DNA of 49,432 nt from Planctomycetaceae bacterium. GTDB taxonomy: Bacteria > Planctomycetota > Planctomycetia > Planctomycetales > Planctomycetaceae. The notes under the pieces were generated by a model. The model ran no database searches. It saw only the letters and a list, made by a program, of their open reading frames with translations, and had not been told where the DNA came from. Position numbers and translations under genes: made by a program. Every line of letters starts with the position of its first letter. Position 1 is the first letter of the stretch. The stretch covers positions 1-49,432 of the forward strand of contig JAQWSQ010000165.1 in assembly GCA_029243145.1 (NCBI GenBank), read 5' to 3'. Shown piece after piece: positions 7,346-17,343 of the stretch.

Positions 7346-8374
7346 ATGATATCAGTCAATGTAAAGGAGAACGTCATCAAATCTCTCGTCCTCAATGACA
7401 TCAAACAACCGTACGAACTCGAAGATCGCGATGGTCTTACGCCTCCTGCTGGTGAAGTTGTGGTCTCGCTCAAAGCGGCTGCGTTTAATCGCCGCGATTA
7501 CTGGATCACTCTAGGAATGTATCCCGGTCTTTCATTGCCGGTCGTCCCTGGTTCGGATGGTTCGGGGATTGTGACGGCGCTCGGTGATGGTGTTGACGAA
7601 CAACTGCTGGGACGTGAAGTGATCATCAATCCCGGCATCGGTTGGGGAGAAGATGAGCGAGTACAGCGTGATGATTTTCATATTCTTGGCATGCCCATGA
7701 ATGGCACGTTCGCTGAACAAGTCGTCGTGCCTGCGTCACAGCTTCATGATAAACCCCCGCATCTCAGTTGGGTAGAAGCAGCCGCGATGCCACTTGCCGG
7801 CGTGACGGCCTATCGAGCCTTATTCACACAGGGGCAGTTACAATCGGGCCAGCATGTGTTGATCACGGGCGTCGGCGGCGGAGTCGCTACCTTTGCACTG
7901 CAATATGCCGTGGCTATCGGAGCCAAGGTCACCGTGACTTCATCGTCCACAGGCAAACGGAATTTCGCAGAGAAGCTGGGGGCTGTGGCTGGCTACGATT
8001 ATCGTGCCGACGATTGGGGGAAGCAATTGGTGGCCGAGCAGGGAAGTCCCGACCTGATCATCGATTCCGCCGGAGGCGAGGGATATAAAACGCTGCTCAA
8101 CATTGTGAGTCCCGGTGGCCGCATCGTCAATTATGGAGCAACCGCAGGTCCCCCCGCCAAGTTTGATCTGTTCAAGTTGTTTTGGAAACAGTTACAGCTT
8201 GTCGGTTCGACGATGGGTTCGCCGGCAGATTTTGCTGCGATGTTCGAGTTTGTGAATCAGCACGAAATCAAACCGGCCATTGATCGCGTTGTGAAATTGG
8301 AACAAGCGAATGAAGCGTTAGCAGCCATGGCAACTTCTGATCAGTTCGGAAAATTGGTGTTAGAGATCGGTTGA
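7346..8374 (+). CDS. Zinc-independent MDR alcohol dehydrogenase / quinone oxidoreductase
   Basis: 342 residues of the medium-chain dehydrogenase/reductase superfamily. The N-terminal GroES-like domain shows AAAFNRRDYW, PVVPGSDGSGIV and the AAAMPLAGVTAYRAL helix. The NAD(P)-binding Rossmann domain follows with ITGVGGGVATFALQYA. The ligand set of the catalytic zinc site (Cys38/His67 in horse ADH numbering) and the four-Cys structural zinc lobe are absent, which places it with the QOR/enoyl-reductase branch that reduces quinones or enones with NADPH. It starts 37 bp after the right RAYT repeat, and its stop lies 18 bp from the convergent SGNH gene. The substrate cannot be told from sequence. Confidence 0.85.
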   Translation: MISVNVKENVIKSLVLNDIKQPYELEDRDGLTPPAGEVVVSLKAAAFNRRDYWITLGMYPGLSLPVVPGSDGSGIVTALGDGVDEQLLGREVIINPGIGWGEDERVQRDDFHILGMPMNGTFAEQVVVPASQLHDKPPHLSWVEAAAMPLAGVTAYRALFTQGQLQSGQHVLITGVGGGVATFALQYAVAIGAKVTVTSSSTGKRNFAEKLGAVAGYDYRADDWGKQLVAEQGSPDLIIDSAGGEGYKTLLNIVSPGGRIVNYGATAGPPAKFDLFKLFWKQLQLVGSTMGSPADFAAMFEFVNQHEIKPAIDRVVKLEQANEALAAMATSDQFGKLVLEIG

Positions 8375-8392
8375 ATACTTTACGCCAGGATT

Positions 8393-9538
8393 TTAGGAGC
8401 CGGGTGTTTTCAGTATTGTATCCAAGACCGTCGCATAGGCATCAGCGTTGCGCATCATGCCCAAGTCATTCGGATGGCTGCCATCAGTGGCTCCTTCTCC
8501 GTCATCACCCAACTGGATTTCTCCCCCAAGGTAATACAGGTTCTTGTCTCCCGCGGCTTTCAGGTTTTCATACGCTGTCCGTAATTCTTTGCGGCTGGCC
8601 GAGTGACGGTCACGCATCGATTTGAAGAACGGAGCATTCGTGTAGGTGCGATCTTCGACCAACACAATCGGTGTGTTCGGTCGGGATTTGCGAATCAAAT
8701 TGACCAGCGGCTCGGTACGAGCGGCAACATCGGGGGCTTGCACGTTCGGCAGACAGTCGATGCAGTAGACCGCCGGATCAAGCTCCGCGAGGTATTTGCC
8801 AACTTCCAGTTCTAATCTTCCATTTCCCGAGAAGCCAAGATTGATGGTCGGCATGTCGTAACGTCGCCCCACCAATGCGCTGATTGACATCCCCGGACGT
8901 GACGCACAGGCTCCGTGCATGATCGAGGTGCCATAAAAGACAATTGGTTTGGCTTTCCGTGGAGCCACCGTTTTGAAGACGGCTCCTTTGGGGACTCCGA
9001 ATTCGACTTTATTGACGCCGTTATAGAGAGGGAGATAGGCGGTGTAGAGTCGGGGCTCGCCGTTCGGTCGAGCATCGATGCCACTCACTAGATTTTGCTC
9101 GACATGCTGGGCACTTGGTCTGGTGACTTTGACCCAGCGATCCTCTCCTGCTTCATTGCGACCATAAAGGTCGATGCCACTCACGCCGGTCGCTGGCATG
9201 TGATTCATTGCTAGTGATGCCGACAACAGATCGTAGCGGACGTGGATGTTACGAGCGTCAGTTTCAAAGCGGGCCAGCATTCCGGCAGAGTGACGACTGA
9301 GTGACCAGACGGCTCCGCGGACTTCGTCTTTTGCCGATGTGGGAAGGCGATCATAATATCGCTCACACTCGGTGAAGCCTTTTCCTTCGACGCCCCAATC
9401 TTCGACGTTGTACCAGTCGAGGCCGTCGTCTGGCTTTTCCTGACCAAACAGTTGAGGCTGAGCGGTCAAAAGGAGTCCGGCTCCTGCGAGTGAGTTTTGT
9501 AGAAGTTGTCGGCGGGTGAAGGTTGGCTGATTGGTCAT
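8393..9538 (-). CDS. Tat-exported SGNH/GDSL-type hydrolase
   Basis: 381 residues beginning TRRQLLQNSLAGAGLLLTA, a twin-arginine signal, so the enzyme acts in the periplasm or outside the cell. An N-terminal beta-rich domain (to about residue 195) precedes an SGNH esterase domain. YGTSIMHG holds nucleophile Ser205, GFSGNG holds the oxyanion Asn239, and DGSHPND gives Asp352 and His355 of the catalytic dyad. This arrangement is common in planctomycete and Bacteroidetes proteins annotated as SGNH/GDSL hydrolases, which often remove acetyl groups from polysaccharides. The substrate is not shown by the sequence. The gene is convergent with the MDR gene and divergent from argJ. Confidence 0.87.
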   Translation of the reverse strand: MTNQPTFTRRQLLQNSLAGAGLLLTAQPQLFGQEKPDDGLDWYNVEDWGVEGKGFTECERYYDRLPTSAKDEVRGAVWSLSRHSAGMLARFETDARNIHVRYDLLSASLAMNHMPATGVSGIDLYGRNEAGEDRWVKVTRPSAQHVEQNLVSGIDARPNGEPRLYTAYLPLYNGVNKVEFGVPKGAVFKTVAPRKAKPIVFYGTSIMHGACASRPGMSISALVGRRYDMPTINLGFSGNGRLELEVGKYLAELDPAVYCIDCLPNVQAPDVAARTEPLVNLIRKSRPNTPIVLVEDRTYTNAPFFKSMRDRHSASRKELRTAYENLKAAGDKNLYYLGGEIQLGDDGEGATDGSHPNDLGMMRNADAYATVLDTILKTPGS

Positions 9539-9815
9539 GATTTTAGTCTTATTCGAGTTCGGGACCGCTGGAGTAGGCGAGTTGAGTTCAAGTGTCTCGG
9601 ATTTCCAATTACTGTACTCCGCGAGGCCGAAAAACGAAAAAGTATTCTGGGGAGTTCAGAAATTCCGAATCGTCTTTGCCGGGAGAATTCACGCGGCACG
9701 CGATTCTTGGTCTAATAGAGGTTTGGATCTCTGAACCGCCAGTTGGCTTTCAAGGGAAATAATACGTCAAATCCACTTTGCAAATTTCTAGTTTCTAAAT
9801 TCTATTTTCTTCACC
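9539..9815. other. Divergent intergenic region between SGNH hydrolase and argJ
   Basis: 277 bp between two divergent starts. It must carry both promoters, but I see no convincing palindrome or -35/-10 pair. The last 30 bases before argJ are AT-rich and have no Shine-Dalgarno sequence. Confidence 0.4.
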
Positions 9816-11015
9816 ATGACCGACATTACATTACACAAACTGCCTACCGGATTCCAAACTGCCGGGATCACTTGCGGCATCAAGGACTCTGGCAAGCCGG
9901 ATCTTTCGATATTCGTATCCAAGCAATCTGCCATCTCCGCGGGAGTCTTTACGCAAAATCTCGTCTGCGGTGCGCCCGTGACGGTTTCGAAAGAACGCGT
10001 TGGTCGTGAAAGTTCTCGTGCGGTTGTGATTAACTCAGGAAATGCGAACGCTTGCACGGGCGAGCAAGGGATCAAAGATGCCCAAGCAATGACGGCAAAA
10101 ATGGCTGAGGTTCTTGGTTGTGACTCGGAAGATGTACTCGTCTGTTCGACGGGAATCATCGGCCACTTCCTGCCGATGGATAAGATTCTCTCAGGCGTGG
10201 AATCAATTGTCCCGCAACTCGGTGGAGAGTCGCCTCATCTGCAAGCGGCTGCGGAAGCCATCATGACGACCGACACCTTTGCCAAGATCAGTTCGCGTGA
10301 GGTGATCGTCAACGGCAAACAGGTGCGGATCACGGGAGTCTGCAAAGGGGCCGCGATGATTGCTCCCAATATGGCGACGATGCTGAGTGTTATCATGACC
10401 GATGCAGAATTGACCACAGAACAAGCGGACAGTTTATTGCGTCACGCCGTCAATCGATCTTTCAATTGTGTGAGTGTCGAGGGACATACCAGCACCAGCG
10501 ATACCGTGTTGCTACTCGCGAATGGAGCTGCCAAAAGTGGGTCGGTTGATGATATGCTGTTAGGCGAGTTTGGATCGGCCCTCGATCAGGTCAGTGAAGA
10601 ACTGGCTCAAATGATCATTCGCGATGCGGAAGGTGCCGATCATTTTGTCACCATTGATGTGACGGGTCTGGATTCATACGCGGATGCTTACAAAATTGCT
10701 AAAGCGGTGGCGGAAGGACCGCTCGTGAAAACTGCCATCACGGGGAACGATCCGAACTGGGGGCGAATTGTATCGGCAGCCGGTTATGCAGGAGTCCCGT
10801 TCGATCCGCTCGCCGTGACGTTACATTTAAATCAGACATTGCTCTACGAACAGGGGCAACCGGTTGAATATGAAGAGGAAATGGTCTCAAAAAGCATGCA
10901 ATCGGGGGAAGTCCACATCACATTGAAGTGTGGCGAGGGACCAGAAAACATCCGGTTTTGGACATGCGATCTGACGCAGGAGTACGTCCGGTTGAATTCT
11001 GAGTACACAACGTAA
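9816..11015 (+). CDS. argJ: Bifunctional glutamate N-acetyltransferase / amino-acid acetyltransferase
   Basis: 399 residues, the normal ArgJ length. The enzyme moves the acetyl group from N-acetylornithine to glutamate (cyclic arginine pathway), and bifunctional versions also use acetyl-CoA. The self-cleavage site is clear: APNMATML, with cleavage expected between Ala187 and the nucleophile Thr188. Other conserved blocks are [19 protein letters not shown] for the oxyanion hole, [13 protein letters not shown], and the C-terminal GNDPNWGRI. The start at 9816 is the first ATG matching family N-termini (LP.GF..AGI.CGIK). No other arg gene lies next to it, so it appears to stand alone, as is common in planctomycetes where arg genes are scattered. 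Confidence 0.96.
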   Translation: MTDITLHKLPTGFQTAGITCGIKDSGKPDLSIFVSKQSAISAGVFTQNLVCGAPVTVSKERVGRESSRAVVINSGNANACTGEQGIKDAQAMTAKMAEVLGCDSEDVLVCSTGIIGHFLPMDKILSGVESIVPQLGGESPHLQAAAEAIMTTDTFAKISSREVIVNGKQVRITGVCKGAAMIAPNMATMLSVIMTDAELTTEQADSLLRHAVNRSFNCVSVEGHTSTSDTVLLLANGAAKSGSVDDMLLGEFGSALDQVSEELAQMIIRDAEGADHFVTIDVTGLDSYADAYKIAKAVAEGPLVKTAITGNDPNWGRIVSAAGYAGVPFDPLAVTLHLNQTLLYEQGQPVEYEEEMVSKSMQSGEVHITLKCGEGPENIRFWTCDLTQEYVRLNSEYTT

Positions 11016-11201
11016 TGATAGGGAGTTGGTCATCGTCCAATTGCGCAAACAATGGGGATGCGAAATAGACCTTAAAATAGACAATTTCATTCGAAACCAT
11101 CGGGCGTTCTTAAGCTCGACGGGCAATGTGAAGAAACCTCCTTTTCCGTCCTTCGGGCCGGGGTGAGGAGACCTCAAAAGACAAAGAAGGATCTGACACA
11201 C

Positions 11202-14198
11202 GTGCCAAGTAAAACGGCAGACATCACCAAAGCCGTGGAAAAGGAAACCAAACGGTTGGGGGAAGAGATTTGGGATCATATCCCGCATCGTCGCCCCTCG
11301 ATGTTCGAACGTCGCTGGTGGGATGACCGTATTCTCGATTGGGCGATGGAAGACGAATCGGTCAAAATTCAGATGTTCCGTTTCGTGGATGTTTTGCCGA
11401 TGTTGCGGGATCACGAATCGGTCACACGTCACCTGCAGGAATACTTCGAAGAGGTGCGCGACCATCTTCCTTGGGCAGCCCGCATGGGTTTGGAACTCAC
11501 GCAGCCTAACACGGTTCTCGGAAAAGCCGTTTCCTACAACGCACGAATGAACGTGCATCGAATGGCCAAGCGTTTTATTGCCGGTACAACAGTTGATGAA
11601 GTGTACCAGTCGGTCCAGAAACTTCGTGATCGTGGCTATGCGTTCTCGTTGGATCTGTTGGGAGAGGCAGTTCTCACAGAGGCCGAAGCCGACGCTTATC
11701 AGCAATCGTTTCTCGACATCATCCGGGGTCTCGGTCCACAAGTGACTCAATGGCCCTCGAATGATGTTCTGGACTCCGATCAATTTGGTTCGATTCCGCG
11801 CGTAAATGTCTCACTGAAACTCTCAGCTTTGAACAGCCAGTTCAAATCGATTGATCCCGTTGGATCGGCGGAAGTAGTCAAAGGACGTTTACGTCCAATC
11901 CTGCGTGCCGCCCGTGAGTACGACGCCTATGTCCATATCGATATGGAGTCGTACGATCATAAAGATCTCACGCTGCACATCTTCAAAGAAATTTTGATGG
12001 AAGACGAGTTTCGCGACTATCCCGATGCGGGAATTGTTATTCAGGCTTATATGCCCGAAGCGGAAAAAGACCTCAAAGAACTGCTGAAATGGACGAAGAA
12101 ACGAGGGACACCCATCTGGGTGCGACTTGTGAAGGGCGCATACTGGGATTACGAAACCATCCGGTCCAAATATCGCGGCTGGCCTACTCCCGTTTATCAA
12201 CAAAAGTGGGAGTCGGATGCGAACTTCGAAAAGCAGACGAAATTTTTGATGAAGAATGCCGAGTGGTTGCGGCCCGCTTTGGGTAGCCATAATTTACGTT
12301 CTCTTTCCCACGGCCTTGCTTGGGCAAAAGTGCTTGAATTGCCTCCTGGTTCGTATGAAGTCCAGATGTTGTATGGCATGGGAGACGACCAGGCAGAAGC
12401 GATTGCCGAGTTGGGGCATCGCGTGCGGATTTATACGCCGTTTGGAGAGATGTTGCCGGGAATGGCTTATCTCGTTCGGCGTTTATTGGAAAACACTTCC
12501 AATGATTCTTTTCTAAGACAGAGTGTTGATCGCGACGCAGATATTTCCAAACTTCTTATTAATCCGGTCAAGACAGGTGCCGATATGCCACAGGTTCAGG
12601 AAGAAGAACAAACAGGATTCCAGAACGAACCGTTGACCGATTTCTCGAAGGACGAGAATCGCGAAGCGATGCAGGAAGCACTTGAGCGGGTCCGCGACGA
12701 TTTCGGTCAAGAGTATCTGCTGACCATCAACGGCAAGGGTGAAGAGAGCGGCAAGACGATGGCGTCCGTCAATCCGAGTAACAAAAGCGAAGAACTCGGG
12801 CGTGTCGTGCTCGCCACCGAAGATCACGCGGTGGAAGCGATCTCGGCAGCCCGGAATGCTTTCGCGACTTGGTCAAAAGTCGAAACCGGTCATCGTGCCG
12901 AATACGTCGAATTGATTGCCGCCGAAATGCGCAATCGTCGTTTCGACTTGGCGTCATGGATTGTGTTCGAGTGTGGGAAGCCTTGGGCCGATGCCGATGC
13001 CGATGTCGCGGAAGCCATCGATTTTTGTATGTATTATGCCCTCCAGATGAGACAACTCGACGAACCCCGGCAAACCGATTTCCCCGGAGAAGAGAACAGC
13101 TACTTTTATAAGCCGCGAGGTGTCGCCGTCGTGATTGCTCCGTGGAACTTCCCCTTGGCAATTTTGACAGGCATGACTACTGCTGCCTTGGTCACAGGTA
13201 ACACCGTCGTGATGAAGCCGGCCGAGCAAGCGTCTATTATTGCCGCCAAACTGATGGATTTGATCCACGACGCGGGGATTCCTGATGGCGTGGTGAATTA
13301 TGTTCCCGGTATCGGAGAAGATATTGGCCCCGAATTGGTAGGGAGTCCCGATGTGGACTTGATTGCCTTTACTGGTTCGTTGCCCGTCGGACTCGGGATC
13401 AACGAAGCGGCCGCCAAAACCGATGATCGTCAAGTTTCCGTCAAACATATCGTCGCAGAAATGGGTGGCAAAAATGCGATCATCATCGACGACGATGCAG
13501 ATCTCGACGAAGCCGTCCAAGGAGTGATTCATTCCGCGTTCGGATACGCGGGTCAAAAGTGTTCGGCCTGTTCGCGAGTGATTGTCCTGGAGAAAGTTTA
13601 CGATCAGTTTGTGAAGCGATTGGTCGACGCGGCGAAGAGCCTGAAGGTTGGTCCCGCGGAAGAACCCGGTGTCGCTTACGGACCGGTCATTGATAAGGAG
13701 GCGTTGGCCAAAATTCAGGAATATATTAAGATCGGCCAAGAGGACGAAATCGAACTCGCACTGGCGGGTGACGTGAAAGATTTAGGAGACAAAGGATTCT
13801 TCATCGGGCCGCACATATTTGTCGATGTCGATCCCGATTCACAAATCGCACAAGACGAAATCTTCGGGCCGGTGTTGTGTGTGATCAAAGCCGACGACCT
13901 CGATGAAGCCTTCGAATTTTCCAACAACACAAAATTCGCCCTCACAGGCGGCATGTATTCTCGCTCGCCGAAAAATTTGAAACGTGCCCGGCAGGAGATG
14001 GAAGTCGGAAACCTGTACCTCAATCGCGAGATTACGGGAGCCCTTGTTGAACGCCATCCCTTCGGTGGTTACAAAATGTCGGGTCTCGGCAGCAAAGCGG
14101 GGGGTCCCGATTATCTGTTGCAATATCTGGTGCCGGTCAACGTGACCGAAAATACGATGCGACGAGGTTTTGCTCCCGAGCCGGATGACAAAAAATAG
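11202..14198 (+). CDS. putA: Bifunctional proline dehydrogenase / L-glutamate-gamma-semialdehyde dehydrogenase
   Basis: About 998 residues, oxidising proline to glutamate in two steps with channelled P5C. The first part carries the FAD-dependent proline dehydrogenase barrel, with LVKGAYWDYE and YGMGDDQAEAI. The C-terminal half is an NAD-dependent aldehyde dehydrogenase: APWNFPLAILTGM, EMGGKNAII, and the catalytic Cys in GYAGQKCSAC at 13560-13562. There is no N-terminal ribbon-helix-helix DNA-binding domain, so this is a non-regulatory PutA. The frame is open from a GTG at 11163, but a second GTG at 11202 follows an AGAAGG sequence (around 11184) and gives the more natural VPSKTADITKA start. 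Either is possible. It lies after argJ on the same strand, with a 147-188 bp gap. Confidence 0.95.
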   Translation: MPSKTADITKAVEKETKRLGEEIWDHIPHRRPSMFERRWWDDRILDWAMEDESVKIQMFRFVDVLPMLRDHESVTRHLQEYFEEVRDHLPWAARMGLELTQPNTVLGKAVSYNARMNVHRMAKRFIAGTTVDEVYQSVQKLRDRGYAFSLDLLGEAVLTEAEADAYQQSFLDIIRGLGPQVTQWPSNDVLDSDQFGSIPRVNVSLKLSALNSQFKSIDPVGSAEVVKGRLRPILRAAREYDAYVHIDMESYDHKDLTLHIFKEILMEDEFRDYPDAGIVIQAYMPEAEKDLKELLKWTKKRGTPIWVRLVKGAYWDYETIRSKYRGWPTPVYQQKWESDANFEKQTKFLMKNAEWLRPALGSHNLRSLSHGLAWAKVLELPPGSYEVQMLYGMGDDQAEAIAELGHRVRIYTPFGEMLPGMAYLVRRLLENTSNDSFLRQSVDRDADISKLLINPVKTGADMPQVQEEEQTGFQNEPLTDFSKDENREAMQEALERVRDDFGQEYLLTINGKGEESGKTMASVNPSNKSEELGRVVLATEDHAVEAISAARNAFATWSKVETGHRAEYVELIAAEMRNRRFDLASWIVFECGKPWADADADVAEAIDFCMYYALQMRQLDEPRQTDFPGEENSYFYKPRGVAVVIAPWNFPLAILTGMTTAALVTGNTVVMKPAEQASIIAAKLMDLIHDAGIPDGVVNYVPGIGEDIGPELVGSPDVDLIAFTGSLPVGLGINEAAAKTDDRQVSVKHIVAEMGGKNAIIIDDDADLDEAVQGVIHSAFGYAGQKCSACSRVIVLEKVYDQFVKRLVDAAKSLKVGPAEEPGVAYGPVIDKEALAKIQEYIKIGQEDEIELALAGDVKDLGDKGFFIGPHIFVDVDPDSQIAQDEIFGPVLCVIKADDLDEAFEFSNNTKFALTGGMYSRSPKNLKRARQEMEVGNLYLNREITGALVERHPFGGYKMSGLGSKAGGPDYLLQYLVPVNVTENTMRRGFAPEPDDKK

Positions 14199-14297
14199 AG
14201 AGTGAGTGAGAGGCAAGTAAATTGCCTTCCATTTTCGCTCGCTTGCAATCCCACCCCAGAAAATTACGATAGCGTCCAGTTTGCGAATGTGATTTGA

Positions 14298-14329
14298 ACC
14301 CATCCCACGTGCTTGCGCACGAGGCTATT
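14298..14329 (-). repeat. Dispersed GC-rich palindromic repeat, copy 1
   Basis: Read on the minus strand this begins aatagcc and ends gggatgggt around a GCG.AGCACG core. The plus-strand stretch 29105-29137 has the same ends and core with only a few changes. The core contains a short inverted repeat, as in REP-type elements. It sits directly before pgk. Confidence 0.6.
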
Positions 14330-14345
14330 CCGAAAGTTAGATACG

Positions 14346-15533
14346 ATGCCGAAAAAATTGATCTCTGATGTTGATGTGAATGGCCAAAAAGTCCTCATGC
14401 GAGTCGACTTTAATGTGCCTCTCGATGGCGATCTCAACATCACCGACGACTTGCGCATCAAGGCGACATTGCCGACCATTAACTCGGTTCTCGAACGGGG
14501 TGGTAGCCTGATTTTGATGAGCCATCTGGGACGCCCGACGGCGGGTCAATACGAAGAGAAGTATTCTCTCAAACCGGCAGCAGCACGCTTGGGGGAACTG
14601 CTCGGCAAAGACGTTCTATTCGCCACCGATACCGATGGACCCGATGCCAAAGAAAAAGCGGGCAACCTGCAACCGGGCGATGTTCTGTTGTTGGAAAATG
14701 TTCGCTTTTGTCCGGGTGAGAAAAAAGACGACGCCGACTTCTCGAAGACGCTGGCCGATATGGGCGATGTCTACTGCAATGATGCCTTTGGCTCGTGTGC
14801 GAAACCGGATGCCTCTTTGCACGGCGTGCCACTCGCGATGGGTGACAAGCCCAAAGTGGTTGGTTTTCTGCTGGAGAAAGAACTTCAGTATTTAACAGAA
14901 ACCATCGCCAATCCGAAACGTCCCTTTGTTGCCATCGTTGGTGGAGCCAAAGTCTCTGACAAGATCAAAGTGATTTCGAACCTGCTCGATATCTGTGATA
15001 AAGTTCTCATCGGTGGTGCGATGGCTTATACCTTCTCACTGGCCAAGGGTGGCAATGTTGGCAAAAGTCTTGTCGAGCCGGACAAAGCCGATCTGGCCAA
15101 AGAACTCATGGAAAAGGGTGGCGACAAGCTGGAATTACCGACAGACACCCATTGCGGCGATGATTTCTCTGCCGACTGCAATAAAGAAGTCGTCAAAGCA
15201 GGCGAGATCTCAGACGACTTTGAAGGTCTTGATATCGGCCCAGACACTGCCAAGGCTTATGCAGACATTGTTCGTGCTGCGGGAACAGTGGTTTGGAACG
15301 GCCCGATGGGTGTCTTTGAGATGCCTCCCTTTGATGAGGGGACGAAAGCCGTCGCACAGGCTATTGCGGACAGTTCAGCCGTCAGTATCATAGGAGGTGG
15401 AGATTCCGCCTCTGCCGTGAAGCAACTTGGTTTTGAAGACAAGGTCTCTCATGTAAGTACCGGAGGTGGTGCATCACTTGCATTACTCGAAGGGAAAACC
15501 TTTGAGACTGTGGCCGTCCTCGACGAAGCCTGA
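14346..15533 (+). CDS. pgk: Phosphoglycerate kinase
   Basis: 395 residues from the ATG at 14346, the standard size for the glycolytic enzyme that transfers phosphate between 1,3-bisphosphoglycerate and ADP. Conserved blocks include [11 protein letters not shown] (substrate-binding N-lobe), [46 protein letters not shown] and the C-terminal GGGDSASAV...[10 protein letters not shown]. The usual NDAFG..HR.H.S block reads [13 protein letters not shown], a visible departure in a normally conserved region. The longer frame from 14313 adds 11 residues encoded next to the repeat at 14298-14329 and is unlikely. There is no Shine-Dalgarno sequence before 14346. The broken methyltransferase begins 38 bp downstream. 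Confidence 0.97.
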   Translation: MPKKLISDVDVNGQKVLMRVDFNVPLDGDLNITDDLRIKATLPTINSVLERGGSLILMSHLGRPTAGQYEEKYSLKPAAARLGELLGKDVLFATDTDGPDAKEKAGNLQPGDVLLLENVRFCPGEKKDDADFSKTLADMGDVYCNDAFGSCAKPDASLHGVPLAMGDKPKVVGFLLEKELQYLTETIANPKRPFVAIVGGAKVSDKIKVISNLLDICDKVLIGGAMAYTFSLAKGGNVGKSLVEPDKADLAKELMEKGGDKLELPTDTHCGDDFSADCNKEVVKAGEISDDFEGLDIGPDTAKAYADIVRAAGTVVWNGPMGVFEMPPFDEGTKAVAQAIADSSAVSIIGGGDSASAVKQLGFEDKVSHVSTGGGASLALLEGKTFETVAVLDEA

Positions 15534-15571
15534 TTTTATGATCGTTCCTTTCAGCGGGAGGTGAGGTCTTA

Positions 15572-16177
15572 ATGAGTCGCCTGTCGCGTTCCCTCCGCTA
15601 TCGTTGGAAGCGTTATCGTTTGGGAGTCTGGTCCCCCTGGAAGTCACTTCCTGTGGGCTCTGTGACGGTGAATGGTCAGTATCGTCGGTTGCGTTTTCCT
15701 CCCGGTGAAGAGGAGATTCAGCTTCACGAATTGTCTCTCATTCTCGTCGATGATTGTTATCGATTGATGGAAATTGATTCTCCCGTGAATGTGATCGTGG
15801 ACATCGGGGGGAACATTGGATTGTTCACTCTGGCAGCCTTGAATCGCTTTCAGCCGAAGCACATTCATACTTACGAACCGAATCCTCAGATTCAGTCAGT
15901 GTTAGAACACAATACTCAAGATGGTTGTGTGACGGTTTATTCAGAAGCCTTCGGAGCGGTCGCGGGAACTCTCGAACTGGCTCTCCATCATAATTCTTTG
16001 CACACGACTTCAATCGTGTCTTTCGGTCCTACGAACATCTCTATGCTTATGACTTTGAAACTCTGGGAAAACTTCTCGAGCAAGCGGGCTTCGTTGACGC
16101 TCAGAAATCTGGACACAAAGAAGGTCGGGTTCAGGAGCTATTGCTCGATTCTGACGAGCGCGAAGACGAGTCATTGA
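15572..16177 (+). pseudogene. FkbM-type methyltransferase, 5' part only (truncated by a deletion junction)
   Basis: A good Shine-Dalgarno sequence (gggaggtgagg) precedes the ATG at 15572. The first ~140 residues look like an FkbM SAM-dependent methyltransferase: VIVDIGGNIGLFTLAA is motif I, HTYEPNPQ is the acidic ribose-binding strand, and GTLELALHHNS follows. FkbM proteins normally continue for another 80-100 residues with a KLDVEG..-like motif. Here, from about residue 146, the frame becomes low-similarity sequence (FGPTNISML...) and stops at 201 aa. In another frame the same DNA encodes a clean tail of a different methyltransferase (separate entry). I conclude that a deletion fused the 5' end of one methyltransferase gene to the 3' end of another, leaving the product probably inactive. 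Confidence 0.7.
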
Positions 16178-16200
16178 GGATCGAATGTGTTGCCCCGTGA
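15994..16200 (+). pseudogene. 3' remnant of a second SAM-dependent methyltransferase
   Basis: In the frame containing 16015-16017, after a stop at 15991-15993, the DNA reads as a protein containing HDFNRVFRSYEHLYAYDFE and then LGKLLEQAGF, ending at the TGA 16198-16200. This resembles the end of methyltransferase type 11 proteins, where an ..YDFETL..LL.EAGF segment is common. No start or motif I is present in this frame. With the FkbM 5' part just upstream, it marks a fusion point between about 15985 and 16015. Confidence 0.6.
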
Positions 16201-16329
16201 GAGCCGCTTCTGACGTTGAGTCGAAACGCTCATTTTCGGAGACCACTGGGGCTATTGATCTGGCACAAGTATCGAGATTCTCTGGAGTTGCCGACGTGAG
16301 GCGACTAGGATGTTTTCTGATATCTTAAT

Positions 16330-17343
16330 ATGCCCGACACAGAAAGTGCTCTTATGCCTCGCGTTCTTGTGACCTCTCTCAATGGAGAAGCTGGCCCTCA
16401 TTTCGATCTGTTTGCTGAGAATGGATTTGAAGTGGATATTGCTGATCGAAGTTTGGACCTGTGGCAGGAAGACGTGCTGATCACCGCCGCGGAAGGTTAT
16501 GACGCAGTGATTGCCGGTTCCGAGCCGTGGACCGAAAAAGTCTTGCGTGCGTTGCCTCAGTTGCGAGTCATTTCCCGTTCAGGGGTCGGTTATGATGCCG
16601 TTGATACAAAAATATGTGATGAACTTGGGATCGTTGTTGCCACGACGCCGGGGGTCAATCATCACGCCGTCGCCGAACATGCCATCGCAACACTGATGGC
16701 CATCGCTCGTGGCTTTCCTTGGAATGACATGTGGATTCGCCAAGGGAAATGGGAACGAATTGCTGGTCCGCGCGTGATGGGGCGTACGTTGGGACTGGTT
16801 GGATTAGGACGCATCGGGCAAGCGACGGCAACAAGAGCAGCCGGGCTTGGTATGAAGTTGATCGCTTACGAACCGTATGCCGATGATAACTTCATTGCCA
16901 AATGGGGGATCGAACTGGTCGGCGTGGATGAGCTGTTTTCGCGAGCCGATTATGTCACGCTGCATTGCCCCGCCACCGAAGAGACCAAGCATCTTGTTAA
17001 TGCCGATCGATTGGCGATGATGAAAGAGGACGCCGTTCTCATTAACACGGCACGTGGATCGCTTGTTGATGAAACCGCTTTGATCGCGGCGTTACAGAAC
17101 AAACAGATTCGTGCGGCAGGGTTGGATGTCTTTGAAGAAGAGCCGTTGCCGCTAACAAGTCCGCTGGTCGGTATGGAAAACGTGTTGCTCTCGGGACATG
17201 TCGCGGGACTCGATCATGAATCGCATGACGGTACGTTCGGCATGAACGCCCAGACGATTATTGACCTACACGCGGGAAGATGGCCGACAGAACAGATTCG
17301 TAACCTGGAGGGTGTCAAAGACTGGACATGGGAAAAAACGTGA
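16330..17343 (+). CDS. D-2-hydroxyacid dehydrogenase (phosphoglycerate dehydrogenase-like)
   Basis: 337 residues of the NAD-dependent D-isomer 2-hydroxyacid dehydrogenase family. The substrate domain (RVISRSGVGYDAVD, ATTPGVNHHAVAEHA) surrounds a Rossmann domain with LGLVGLGRIGQA. The catalytic set is visible: Arg in NTARGSLVDE, Glu in DVFEEEPLP, and His in SGHVAG. It lacks the C-terminal ACT domain of regulated SerA, so it could make 3-phosphohydroxypyruvate for serine synthesis or act on another 2-hydroxyacid. The start may be 16330 or the internal ATG at 16354 (MPRVLVTSL), which fits family N-termini better. It lies between the broken methyltransferase and a cysteine desulfurase without operon-like spacing. 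Confidence 0.88.
   Translation: MPDTESALMPRVLVTSLNGEAGPHFDLFAENGFEVDIADRSLDLWQEDVLITAAEGYDAVIAGSEPWTEKVLRALPQLRVISRSGVGYDAVDTKICDELGIVVATTPGVNHHAVAEHAIATLMAIARGFPWNDMWIRQGKWERIAGPRVMGRTLGLVGLGRIGQATATRAAGLGMKLIAYEPYADDNFIAKWGIELVGVDELFSRADYVTLHCPATEETKHLVNADRLAMMKEDAVLINTARGSLVDETALIAALQNKQIRAAGLDVFEEEPLPLTSPLVGMENVLLSGHVAGLDHESHDGTFGMNAQTIIDLHAGRWPTEQIRNLEGVKDWTWEKT

Noticed and set aside
12954-13739. 261-codon minus-strand frame inside putA
   Set aside because: It is antisense to the aldehyde dehydrogenase domain, whose catalytic motifs confirm the plus strand.
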